The notes below the pieces were generated by a model. It was not told the DNA's origin and searched no databases. It saw only the letters and a program-made list of their open reading frames with translations. Shown in pieces: positions 1 to 10,149 of a stretch of 64,000 bases of DNA. This stretch comes from Tanypteryx hageni (lineage: Eukaryota; Arthropoda; Insecta; Odonata; Petaluridae), in contig CM054112.1 in the NCBI GenBank assembly GCA_028673005.1, positions 187,748,564 to 187,812,563 on the forward strand, in the 5' to 3' direction. Numbering within the stretch: position 1 is the stretch's first letter; every line of letters starts with the position of its first letter. The translations under genes were made by a program, and so were the position numbers.

Positions 1-331
1 TAGAGTCTGCTACGTCGAAAGTCACACTTCTGTCTTCTGCATTAATGTCTTCAAGTTTTGGTTTCAGCTCTTCGTTCTTCACTTCGGCTTGAGGAATGCC
101 AAATTCACAAATTTTTACGGTTCCCTTTTGTGTCTCGTCAAATTTTTCTTCTCCATTCTTAATCTCAGATGTCATATTTCCAAGACTGTGTTCAGTGTCT
201 TCACCGAGTTCTTGATTCGCGAGGTCCCTCTTCAAATACTTTTCCAACGAGCCCTTGTGCTTATGCAGCTCCAGTTCCCTCTCAGCTTTTCGTTTCTTGT
301 TTTGTGCACCAGATAGCTTTTTCCTTTCCAT
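1..331 (-). CDS. hAT transposase, ZMYM1-like, N-terminal part (runs off window)
   Basis: On the minus strand an ATG at 331-329 opens 110 codons without a stop up to the window edge. The start context is strong (A at -3, G at +4). Nine bases upstream of the ATG, the sense strand has a T-run followed by AG (complement of 341-342), a good splice acceptor, so a noncoding exon probably precedes it. The protein begins MERKKLSGAQNKKRKAE and then HKGSLEKYLKR, followed by a Glu/Lys-rich unstructured stretch. From knowledge of the family, a KLSGAQN(K/R)KRKAE opening is typical of the ZMYM1-like hAT transposases and their domesticated relatives, which carry a TTF-type zinc finger, DUF4371 and the hAT dimerisation domain further on. 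None of those domains lies inside the window. Intactness cannot be judged. Expected role: cut-and-paste DNA transposition in the nucleus. Confidence 0.72.
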   Translation of the reverse strand, partial: MERKKLSGAQNKKRKAERELELHKHKGSLEKYLKRDLANQELGEDTEHSLGNMTSEIKNGEEKFDETQKGTVKICEFGIPQAEVKNEELKPKLEDINAEDRSVTFDVADS

Positions 332-806
332 TTTCGACGGCTAAAAAATTATATTTTATATTTTATAAATTATAATTTAAAATGCTGATTAGCTAATGCT
401 AATGGAATATAATGATAATTGCTTACCTTAACTTTAAGTCCCAGAATGAATAAATAAATAATTACACTGCACTTTTTACCACAGTTTATTATTTTGAAAG
501 AAACGTTTTTAGACCCGTCCATTATCAAGACTTACAACGAACTGAGTTTTCAAGGGCAATAATGGAGAGGAAATGTAAGTGATATTTTTTGGGGGTGAGG
601 GAAAGATTTTGTGGGCTATTTCGGCTTGGTGGGATGTTGAGCATTGACACAGGAGACAACAATGTTTTTTCGTTCTTACATACTATTTACTTTACTTCCT
701 GTAGTATATTGGGATGAGGAAAGGAGCTCGCAACCATTTGAAATCTGAGAAGCAACTCTCCTTATTTATTTATCAAAAGAAAAGATACAGTGTGTGTGTG
801 TTAGCG

Positions 807-1276
807 GACAGAACATCTATAGACGTCGTCTGCCGATTCATATGATACGGCAGAATGTCTAATGACGTCAGCGAGATTTAGCAACATTTTGACACAACGT
901 GCAGAGACTTCGCGGTCTGTATTAACGTACAATGTAACTAAAACTCCTGTGTCACAACACGTGCACTTTCGATCTGTCTACTGCCATACCAACGGAAGAT
1001 TTGTTGAAAGTTGTCGATCAGTTTTGGCTTCTTCATTCAATTTCATTATTTTTTGTGATATGCGCTAAGTTAAATAATAAACACATTCTTAGATGATAGA
1101 AGTTTTTTATTTATTTTTCATGAATAAAAAACTGGAGACGTTTCTTCACGTATTGTCATCTTGTAGAAACTATATTAATATAATTTGGCACAACGTCTAT
1201 TGACGTCGACAAAAGTTCTGTAGAATCACTGAAATCAAATTGAGTATGTCTTGACACAACGTGTATAGACGTCGTG
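807..1276. repeat. hAT subterminal palindromic repeats
   Basis: A degenerate motif, consensus CACAACGTCTATAGACGTCG, recurs at about 807-830, 850-873, 891-912, 1187-1211 and 1253-1276, with a partial copy near 949-968. An inverted, diverged copy lies near 1389-1412. Its core ACGTCTATAGACGT is a 14-bp perfect palindrome in consensus. The GACGTC cores of the first three copies are at 822, 864 and 905, a regular spacing of 41-42 bp. Subterminal motif clusters of this kind are transposase-binding sites in characterised hAT elements such as Ac/Ds; that role here is inference. Confidence 0.65.
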
Positions 1277-1429
1277 AGAAAAATACCCGAAAATGATTTA
1301 AAATATTAGCATAAATAAATGAAATTTATTAAGAACTGCCTTAAAGTTTCTTAAAACGTATTATTTTACATGTGTCATATTACATACTTCTATCAGGACG
1401 TTTGTGTCCGGCAATGTGTTAAAAAAAAT

Positions 1430-1474
1430 CTTTCGGCGCCCCCATGCAATGCTTAGTGTGTTAAGCCGGCCCTG
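1430..1474 (-). repeat. hAT terminal inverted repeat
   Basis: Read on the minus strand from 1474 inward: CAGGGCCGGCTTAACACA, then a C/G-rich GGGGGCGCC segment and a T-run. The CAGGGCCGG start is typical of several animal hAT families. The matching end is outside the window, so the exact inner boundary is a guess. Confidence 0.65.
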
Positions 1475-4050
1475 ACGAGGGGTTAGGTGGAAGATGGGAC
1501 TTCTTAGTCTCAATCTCGCCCCAAATAAAGACCAAATCAATCAATATCTCTCTCTTTTGGCGTATTTATTTATTCCTGAAGGTGGTTTATATATCATTTT
1601 CCTATAATTAAAATCGAAAACTGAATTAAATAAAGAGACATGAAATGCAAATTGTCATGTGAAGTATCACACTGTAGCATTCGTTACAAATTCATTTACA
1701 TTTATTCATTCATGACGAACTATAGTCAAGATTTCTTTTAACCGAATAAGTTATTCTTTGATAACATGTATTAATTATTTATAAGTTTGATGTATATATA
1801 AGATATCGCTGGAAATTTTCGTTGTCCAGGCTTCTACTGTTTTAATATTTACTTTGCAAATTTTCTCACGACAGAAATAGCTTTTACCACTAGTAATCGT
1901 AATGAGTTATAAAAGAGAGAAATCTAAACCATCCCAACCACAAATGCACTGTGGACAGATCACGGAGCGTAATTTTCGAAGAATTTCAAGCTTCAACCGG
2001 TGTAATCGAGAAGTCGTCGTTTTCCCGGCGAAAATTAGACCACGAGTTCATATCTCCGCGCGGCTCTCGGAATGACATCCTCTCCTGCGCTCATAAAACC
2101 ACACCGTTTTTCCCGGCATAAATTGGAGCGTGACGCATTAGAGAACATGTAAACACTCTCCTATCATTACACCCAGATCCGCCTTTCTCTCTCTCATCCC
2201 TCATTCCGTATAAGATACATTTGACGATGCACCTCGGTCTTATTTAATTACAGGTATAAATTTGCGGAGAAGAGCCGTTAGAGCGTGAGGAAATCGGATA
2301 GACAAGGGAGGATAGAGAGCGAGAGACAGTTGGACCCCCTCGCGGCGTTCTCCCGTACTACGGGGTCCGTCCCCATTCCCCTTCCCCTCCCACATTCCCC
2401 TTCCGCTTCTGTCACTCCGCCAAGGGGAGGCAGGAAAGCGAGAGTGGATGTTGCGTGAGGGCATGCGGAGTCAGGCGCCTCCCTCCCACGCCCCCTTCAA
2501 TCGAGTAATACATGTCACCGAGTAAGATTTCTGTCTCTACCTCCCTTCCTCGCGAACTCCTATACCCCTTCCCTCACCTCATCATCCTTTTCCGCCATTC
2601 TCACAATCGCCCCCGAGTCTTAAATAGCATTGCCGCACTCTGGAGAGACGATAGTTCCAGATAGAGCCGTTGAGTAACTGTTGGCAAAGTACTAACTGTT
2701 AGTGTGTGTGTTACTATTTGTACCCGGTAGTAAATTGCGACGGTGCCATTGCCTTAGGATCAATTCTGGACACCCATAAAATTTTATTTGCGCATTTGCA
2801 CATTTGGTCGGCTATTACAGATTATAACGCGATCTCGATTATGGCGATGACGTTTATGGGAGTAACCGAGGCGCACGTCTTCGTTTTGAGATGAAAAAAT
2901 ATGCGTTTCGACATCTTATAAATGCCTACGAACGATTTTCGTATCGCAATTAGCACTTGCACCATCGGGACATAATGGCGACGTAATTTATCCAACTAAT
3001 TTGTTTATTCTTAGTATTCCGACTATCCGAAATCAAGGTTATCTAATTGAAACCGAGATTTAGCAATTAATGCTGCCTTCTCTAATTCATTTTGAGATAT
3101 ATATCCAGGTTATAAAGTTTAACGATAGGTTTTAAAATGTTCATCGCATACAGGCATAAGAATTCATAGAATTCAGAAAAAAAATAATTATAAAAATTTC
3201 GATTTTATTAATATGCATTTATTGCCTAAATTAAGCTAAGGTAACATTACGTTATTAAGACAGAAAAGTTTACCGAAATGTCGTCCCTGATTTTAATGAA
3301 AATTATTCCACTACTTCCTTAATCCAACCTATTGTGTCGGTGAACTATAAAAATTAAACAAAATTACGGGCGAGTAATTGCTTTCAGATATCGGAAATAA
3401 CCGCAGTATCTAAATGCATAGTTTTCAGATTAATAAACTATATATTTTCATTTAAATTTGTGTCATGTCAAGCTAAGAATGTAAAATAATTTTCAATGGC
3501 GAACAGAATTGAAAGCTATGTAAATGTGCGAATAATTATGTCAGTAAGAAGCGGATGACATCAATTTCCACGAGTAAATTTCTCGTCATCGCGGTAAAAT
3601 TTCCTTGGGTAGCATTTTTTTTCGCCTTGGTGGCGCGGCTTTCGTCCACGTCTGCAGTTACGCGATGCACCCTCCGCTAATGAGCCGCAATGCAATTTCG
3701 CGAGCGTAACCAAGGTCGCGCAAACAGTGCGATTTGGCAACTCAACCTTCTCCTTCGGTTCCTCCCCCTTTCCCTCCACCCCGAGAGTTATTCAATTCCG
3801 AGACGTAGACCCATTCCGTAATACCGAACGGGTCCTCGGAAAATTCCTCCGCACATGAGCCGAGTTGCCTTCCGGGGTCTCAAAATAATTTCGCCACGCA
3901 ATCGTGACACAATAATTAACGGCCACCTGCCTTTTTCCCCAATCCACGCCTTCCATTCCGATGGTTTCCCAAACGAATAAAATTCGATACCCGCCGAAAA
4001 AACGCGCCTTGATTACGCACGCATCCTAATTTCGGACCCGACGATATTCT
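1475..4050. other. Noncoding spacer upstream of the PLDLS gene
   Basis: No coding signal could be supported. About 2880-3560 is AT-rich. About 2160-2600 is C/T-rich on the plus strand. A TTAAATAG box at about 2620 followed by GT repeats resembles a weak core promoter but is not convincing. The short open frames here have no recognisable motif. Confidence 0.5.
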
Positions 4051-5781
4051 CCATAGCCCCGATTCTCGTCCGGCCCGTGTTTATTTTCGAAAACCTCACG
4101 CTCTCAACCCGCATGTTTTCAAACAGGAAATTCGTCCGGAGCCCTCTCACCAACTCGTGACGTCTTTCTGTGGAGGCGCAGCAAGGGCGCAGAAATCACC
4201 GAAATCGGAACGCGGTTATACCATTTCGCGCATCGTATCGCGATAGGCTAATAATGATTTCCGAGTGAATTAACTTCTCGCAGTTCTTCCCACTTCCTCT
4301 TTTGTAAGTTCGTCATGCGTTCGCTCTTGTGACAAGAGCCGCCTGAAATGTCGTGCTTCCATTTTGAATCCATTCTTCCTCGTCGTAGACCACCCGATAC
4401 TTCGCCGCCGTTAACAATGTAAAAAGGTTTAATCGTGTTACGGAGCTTCCCGTCGCGCGCGCTGATTTGTATCTTTTGAAATCGCGGGGTTTTCTGCGGA
4501 GCATCGCGGCGCGTGTGCGCGTATGTGTGAACGCGAGGCGGAGAGCTTGCGCTAGTGTGTGTGAGTTGCCGGTGGTTATCTCCGAGCGGGAGTCCGTAAA
4601 GCCGAGCGGAGGCGGAGGCGCCCGAAGTGTGCCGATGTGCCTTCAGCGCTACGCGGATGGAGGGGGGAAGGATGTGAGTCAGTGGGTTAGCCTGTCCGGG
4701 CAGTCGGCGCTCGGGAGCACGGCAGAGAGCACAGTGTCTTTGCATTTTGAGTCATACATAACTTCTCTCTCTCCCTCTCATCGTCTGTATCACCTTGCTG
4801 ACGGAAGAGTTGTTTCGTTGGCAGTTCTCTCTGTGTTTGTGTGTGTGACGGTGTTTTGCGGATTAAAAAAAATATAAACAGGAGAGCGACATTCCGCCGG
4901 TGATTCGAGCGCTTTTTCTCGCCGCTGTCCTGCGAGGAGCCGGTTTCTTCTTGTTTCTTCGTCGTCTTGTGCCGCGGAAAGAACCAAAAAATTTTTTTCT
5001 CCGGCCCACCGATTAAGAGCGATCCAGCGAGTGCGGAGAAAAGAGAGCGGCGATTTGCGCTATTTTGAATCCTTCGCGGGACTCGTGCGCGTTTCGGGAC
5101 CTTGGTGCTTTATTTCGCGGTTCGCTTCGCGATACCGGAACTCGGGAACGGAATTTCATTCCCGTAATTTTTTTTCCAATCGCTCCGGAAGAATTTTCGG
5201 AACTCTTTTAAAACTCTTACGTGCAGCGAGGAACTTGGCAAAACATCCCGCCCATCCATCGTTTTCGGGTTACGTCCGCGAAGCGAGTGAGTGGAAGTGA
5301 CTCGGTTTAGCTCTTCATCGGCGCTTCGACCCCATCATCACCCTCTCTCTCTCTCGACAGTGGGTCTCTTCGCACGCGAAACATGACCGCCGCTTCCTCG
5401 GATATCCCGCCCTCCGGATTTTTTGCGGATTTCGCCCCGGCGTGGAAATAGTTTTGCTTTCCTTCGCCTCCGTTTTTTTCTTCCGACGGAGAGGGACCCA
5501 GAAAAGCGTTTCTCTCGTCTCTCGAAAACAGCGCCCTCTTCTCATATGGCTCCTCCTCCGGAGGGAGTCGACGTACGCTGCTGAGAGAGAAACAGGTGGG
5601 AGGCGGACGGGCAGAATAAGGGAGCGGGGCGGTGTTCGTGTTTGTTGCCGCTCGGTCTCTCTCTTCTCCCGGCGGAGTTGATCTCTCTCTCTCTATATAT
5701 ATATTTTACCCTCGAGGACATTTTTTACTCCTTTCTTCGCGAAAGCGTTTTTCCGTCGAACTTCCGGCGGCGGTGCTGCTG

Positions 5782-5826
5782 ATGGAGTCGTTCTGCGGTT
5801 ATTTCGGCGCGAGAGGCCGGTGTTGA
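5782..5826 (+). CDS. Upstream ORF 1 in leader (14 codons)
   Basis: ATG followed by 14 codons (MESFCGYFGARGRC) and TGA, about 590 bases before the main start. It is real only if this part of the leader is transcribed and unspliced. A role in damping downstream translation is inference. Confidence 0.2.
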   Translation: MESFCGYFGARGRC

Positions 5827-6017
5827 AAGAGGTTCTCCATTCGAGCGAAGGTGCGTTCGTTTCCCGGGCAGTTCCGTGGGGACTATCGGGGAACGAGGAA
5901 GTGGAGCGCCGCGAACGTGATTGTTATTCGCGAGACAACCGGAAAGAAGCGGAAGAAGGATTTGACATTAAATTCAACCCGTTGAAAATAATTCCGAAGA
6001 TCTCGTTGTGGTAGGTA

Positions 6018-6056
6018 ATGGTGTTGGTCCGGACCTTATCTCCCACGGTGGTGTAG
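6018..6056 (+). CDS. Upstream ORF 2 in leader (12 codons)
   Basis: ATG followed by 12 codons (MVLVRTLSPTVV) and TAG. No known motif. It depends on the same unproven transcript structure as the other upstream ORFs. Confidence 0.2.
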   Translation: MVLVRTLSPTVV

Positions 6057-6194
6057 AAGAGAAAGAGGATAAAAACGGCAGACATTTTTCTCTCTGCTTT
6101 TGAGATTTTTCCGTGATCTGCGCCTGAGGAGACTCGGTTTCTTCGGACGCGCTTGGTTCGTTTCGCCCCGGGGAGGAACTGAAAGAGTTTGAAG

Positions 6195-6242
6195 ATGGAA
6201 TGCGCTTGGAAGTGCGACGTGGAAGTGGGAGTGATCGAATGA
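6195..6242 (+). CDS. Upstream ORF 3 in leader (15 codons)
   Basis: ATG followed by 15 codons (MECAWKCDVEVGVIE) and TGA, ending about 175 bases before the main ATG. It is the upstream ORF closest to the main start and the one most likely to lie on the mature leader. Confidence 0.25.
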   Translation: MECAWKCDVEVGVIE

Positions 6243-6416
6243 TCTCGTGAAACCGGAGCGGTGTGTTGCTTTGATTTTTGGAACTAGGAAAGGGCGACGT
6301 CTTGGACATAACGAGTTCCGTCGAATCTCGTCGAACAGAAAAATTTCGGTTTTGTTTTCCTTCGGGAGAAAAGTGTTTTATTGCCGTGTGTGATATTTTT
6401 TAAATCGCGGTGGGCC

Positions 6417-6777
6417 ATGATCGAGATGATGACCACCGAGAACTGTGTCCCTTTGGACTTGAGCCTGAGTTCAGAGCAGAGGAAGAGGAGGACCAAGAAG
6501 AAGCGTAGGATCCCAACGGAGTCCTCTTCGTCTTTCTCGTCCTCGTCGCCTCCCCTGGAAACTCCATGGAAGGTGGAGCACAGGGGGGTTGAAGAGGAGG
6601 AGGAGGAAGGGAGGATGGGTGACGTGGAGGAGGAGGAAGAGGAAGAGGACGAGGAGGACGTGGAAGAGAGGAGCAGCCTAAGCGGGGGTCAAACCACGGA
6701 CTCGGAACTTGACGCCTTAGGTGTGCCGGGCGGGAAGAGTTGCAAGGCGTACAAGAAATCGTTGATGAGGAGATACT
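6417..6777 (+). CDS. First coding exon of a putative CtBP-recruiting transcriptional regulator
   Basis: 120 codons plus one base, ending at a GTGAGT donor. The start chosen is ATG 6417, with G at -3; the open frame extends upstream to 6381, but only as far as a TTG. Residues 12-16 are PLDLS (context VPLDLSL), the canonical CtBP-binding motif. Residues 22-31 (RKRRTKKKRR) form a nuclear-localisation-like basic stretch. Residues 36-44 are Ser-rich. Residues 59-84 hold Glu runs of six and seven residues. Residues 107-120 (KSCKAYKKSLMRRY) are basic, look conserved and cross into the next exon. By family knowledge PxDLS proteins are mostly repressive DNA-binding factors acting with CtBP in the nucleus; that assignment is inference. 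No DNA-binding domain is in this exon and I do not recognise the gene. The next exon appears to be outside the window. Confidence 0.72.
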
Positions 6778-6783
6778 GTGAGT
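6778..6783 (+). other. 5' splice site (GTGAGT)
   Basis: A consensus donor directly follows codon 120 plus one base, giving a phase-1 intron. Without splicing the frame continues with only Cys-Glu and then TAA (6784-6786), so open coding stops almost exactly at the donor. This supports a real exon end. Confidence 0.7.
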
Positions 6784-9700
6784 AAAAGTGCCGATGGATT
6801 TTTGGATCGTTTTATGTTATTTAGGGAATTACTGTTCGCGCGTAGGTTATTTTTTTGAAGGTTAGCAGAAAGACGTTCGTCCTGCTTAGAATATATATTT
6901 TTTTAATTTTGCCAGGAGCCTATTTATGATTCGTCGTAACGTTTGATGTCGGTTGCTCAGATAGATGTAAATGGAATCTCATCCGTTTGATAGGGGATTT
7001 TTTTCAATTTTAATCAAGTGAATCGTATTCCTTTTCATTTCATATAATAGGTACGTGTTATCATATTACACATTTTACCGCTTATTCAATTTTATCTTAA
7101 CTTAAACACGTAATGTAAGAATTGGGTCTCGATTTTTTTTCTCAAATATAAAGATATCTAGAGTTTTTTGAAATGGCTTATTTTCGATAGCGAATGAGCA
7201 GTCTTCATCAGTATGAGTAGTCTAGGAAATGTAAAAAAATCTTTAATTTCCCGGTGGGATGAATTCACGTTCTTTCGTTTGTAAGTCATTCCAGCTAATG
7301 GGATGGACCAGTTTACTCCGTTGCATTCCATCTCTCCCAGTTCCATCTTTCCTCTCCACCGCGTCGTCGGTTCTTTTTGTTCGACAGCCGTTAGGGCGAG
7401 TAATGTTGCCCATATTCTGAATATTGCAATTAACTATCTATCTTACGGCTGAGGTAGATTATTTTCGCAATCGGGTGCTAGTAGTTAAGATTTCTTATCC
7501 TCGCCGAATCATCTTGAAATTTTCCCTTTCTCTCTCTCTCTCTCATCTACTCCTTCCCAATACTCTCTCCCTCCGTATCTCCGCACTCCACCTCATTTTA
7601 CTCAGAAAGCGTTTTTTTTTAAGCGCCTGCTTCGTTTTTCCTCTTTACGGAGGAGAAAAAATGACGATTCCGCTCGTGCGAGTAATGGAAGAAAGCGAAG
7701 GAGAATTTTTACTTTTCTCGAGCGCTTCGATAAAAATTAAAACTTTTATCTTTTTTGCTTCTCGCTCCATCGAATCTATCTCTCGTAAGAAGGTTTGGGA
7801 GTTGGAAAGCTTTTATAAAAATCCGTTTTCTTGGCCAAGCGTAAGAGTGATCGCGGAGGAAGGGAAGGGAGGGAACGAAACAAAAAATAGAGGTGGTGAC
7901 GCAAAGAGGAGCTATGGGGAGGGGATGAAGGGAAGGGGGAGGGGAGGAGAGGGCGGTGACGCCATTGTCACGGGGCCATAATCTCCTAGGGGACAAATAT
8001 CCCCGACGCGGACGCAAGTTTTCGCCCCGCAGTATCATTTTTTTTTATAAAACGGCGGATATTAACCCAGGCTCTCGTAAACGGACGGCGTTAAAATATT
8101 GGAACGGGATGTTCGCGACTATAAAAGTGCCTTATCCGAACGAATAAAAAGTCGACTATTTCGGGAAGTTATTTTTTTGAGGCCGATTTTTTTCTATGCT
8201 CGGTTTATTTTGATTGGGAACTATTCTATTTTATGCGTGTGGATCAACAATCCAACAAAAAAAATCGAATGGCGTCTTGAGGACTGATTTAAGAAACCCC
8301 CAATTTCTTGTTAAAAACCGGCTAGAGGATTCATAATTATTGCGAGATTGGAAGGAATTTACTTGAATTGATGTATTTTCCTTCGCTTCTTTTCGCCATA
8401 TCTTTTCACCCTTCCTCTTGTAATTTCTTTGTACATGCTTATCCTTTATTTCCTCTCCCGCGTGATCCCGTCTTCTCTCGGCTTCTTTCTCTCCGATACA
8501 CCGTCATCATTCTCCTTTTCTCCTTCCTTTACATCTGATATCATTTGGCGCCATCTTCGATCGATCATCTCGCGATTAATAAGCTTGGCGTGCACGCCGC
8601 GAGTAAGGCGCTCGCTCAACCCGTACCGTGTAATATAAGCCCAAATATAGCTCTCCTCCGATCTTGATTACTCCCCTAGTCGATCCCTTTCCCTATTCGT
8701 AATTATGACCTTGGTTGGAATCGCTGCCCCCTCGGGAAAAAAATTGATACTTTCTGTCATTTTTTCGCCTCCCGTACCTCATTTTTGCCTATTGGGGCGC
8801 CTGGCACCTATTGCTTCGCGACGATCCGGTTCCACGGAAGGAGACGATATGTTATTAACGCCTCGATATCGTATTACCGTCTTCGGGAAGCTTAAGTCGG
8901 GGATTTCCTCTTAAAAGTCTTCGACTTTTATTCAACTGTTTTTAAGATAGGGGAAGTGCATTTTTGCGGGCTTCTAAATGTTCTCCCGTCAAGTTATGAG
9001 TTTTGTTTTGGACGGCTCAACTTCCAGCTGTGCCCTTCCGAGTTTTACTCCGCGAAAGGAAGAAGACAGGCCTCAAGCTAAATCGATGTTTCCCTCACTC
9101 TCCCTCCTTCCCCTTCGTGTTGGGAAAGGGAAGGAAAGAACGAGAGAGAGAGATTTTGCGTGGTTTCTAGACATTAATTCGCATCCTGATCGAGTTAAAA
9201 AGGGATTCGGGAGAGAGGCGCTCAAAAAGTGAACATAAATAGGGAACATTTTGGGGATATTATGAATCGAGACAGGGCGTTAAGAAGTCGACATCAACTC
9301 TGCCCTTTCTCACGTATCGTTTGGATTTCCTGCCTGCCGTTGGGCACGTATGCATCAGTAATGAGAAGCCCAGCGAAATTTATAAGTGTTCTGTTCTCCG
9401 TATAAGGCAATTCTCAGTCGACGTTAGTTATAGTTAGCTTGTTACATAAGTATCTGCTCGATGAACTTATTATGTCATATAGGAGCTAAATTTTGTTTTA
9501 GAATTCGTTTTTTTCTTTGCAGCTCTTTTTTTACAACTCTTTAACTGTGAATCAAGTATCGGTGCTGTATTGTCCCGCATGCGGAGCGGTAAAATATTCT
9601 CGGCCCGCTGTATCCCTGGTTTTTGCGCTCGCAGTTCTGCAGTGCTATCTGGGTTAGTTCTTTGTCTTCCGCTGCGCCCTTTTTGCGAAGACCCCTCCAA

Positions 9701-10149
9701 AATACCACCGGTTACATTTTATCACCATACCGATGGGGGGGAAGAGTGAGGGAGTGTTTGGTACCTAACAGTGTTTCCCCGACCCGAATAACTGTTTCGT
9801 TTGGAATCGGCTAACGAAAGAGCGGTACTTGTCGTAAGCGTCTCCCTTCTTCCAGTCCCCACGCTCTCCTCCTCCTTTGATATTCCACGGGGGAGATAAA
9901 AGACTGTTTTGGCTGAGCGGAACGGTTTTTAGGGCGAGTAATTATCGCGGCTACTTCAAAAAAACAGAAGTTGACCCGTTTCCTTTCTCTCTTCACACCG
10001 GAAAAAGGGTCGGCGGCGTATTGCACCCCTCGTCCCGTACAATGGTTAAAAACCCAATAACCGTACGGAGAGCTCCACCACCCGCCGAGCCGTTCCCTCT
10101 CACCCCCGTGCCTTTAGCGGTACTTCTCTCATTTTTACCTTTTTAAAAA

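Larger units (their letters stand above)
1..1474 (-). mobile_element. hAT DNA transposon, 5' end (other end outside window)
   Basis: The outer end is at 1474: on the minus strand it starts CAGGGCCGGCTTAACACA, continues into a GGGGGCGCC block and then an A/T-rich stretch, as in hAT terminal inverted repeats of the CAGGGCCGG type. The bases just outside (1475-1482, ACGAGGGG) would be the 8-bp target duplication, but the partner copy lies beyond position 1. About 1.1 kb of AT-rich DNA separates the terminus from the transposase ATG at 331. This contains the palindromic subterminal repeats and, by inference, the promoter and a first noncoding exon. The element is visibly more AT-rich than its surroundings. 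Confidence 0.72.
4051..6416 (+). promoter_or_regulatory. CpG-rich putative promoter and 5' leader of the PLDLS gene
   Basis: This stretch is densely populated with CpG, CGCG and GCGGC and leads without interruption to the coding exon at 6417. It carries short CT and TA simple repeats (about 5681-5704) and many small upstream open frames. A TCAGTG initiator-like hexamer lies at 4679-4684, but no convincing TATA box or downstream promoter element accompanies it. The transcription start site is therefore not located, and one or more leader introns are possible. The 136-codon open frame at 4467-4877 has no recognisable domain and is treated as chance. Confidence 0.4.

Noticed and set aside
4467..4877. 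136-codon open frame in the presumed leader
   Set aside because: No recognisable protein features. It lies in CpG-rich DNA upstream of the well-supported start at 6417 and is more likely leader or promoter.
6381..6416. Upstream extension of the PLDLS exon to 6381
   Set aside because: The codon at 6381 is TTG. The first ATG in frame is 6417, with a good context.
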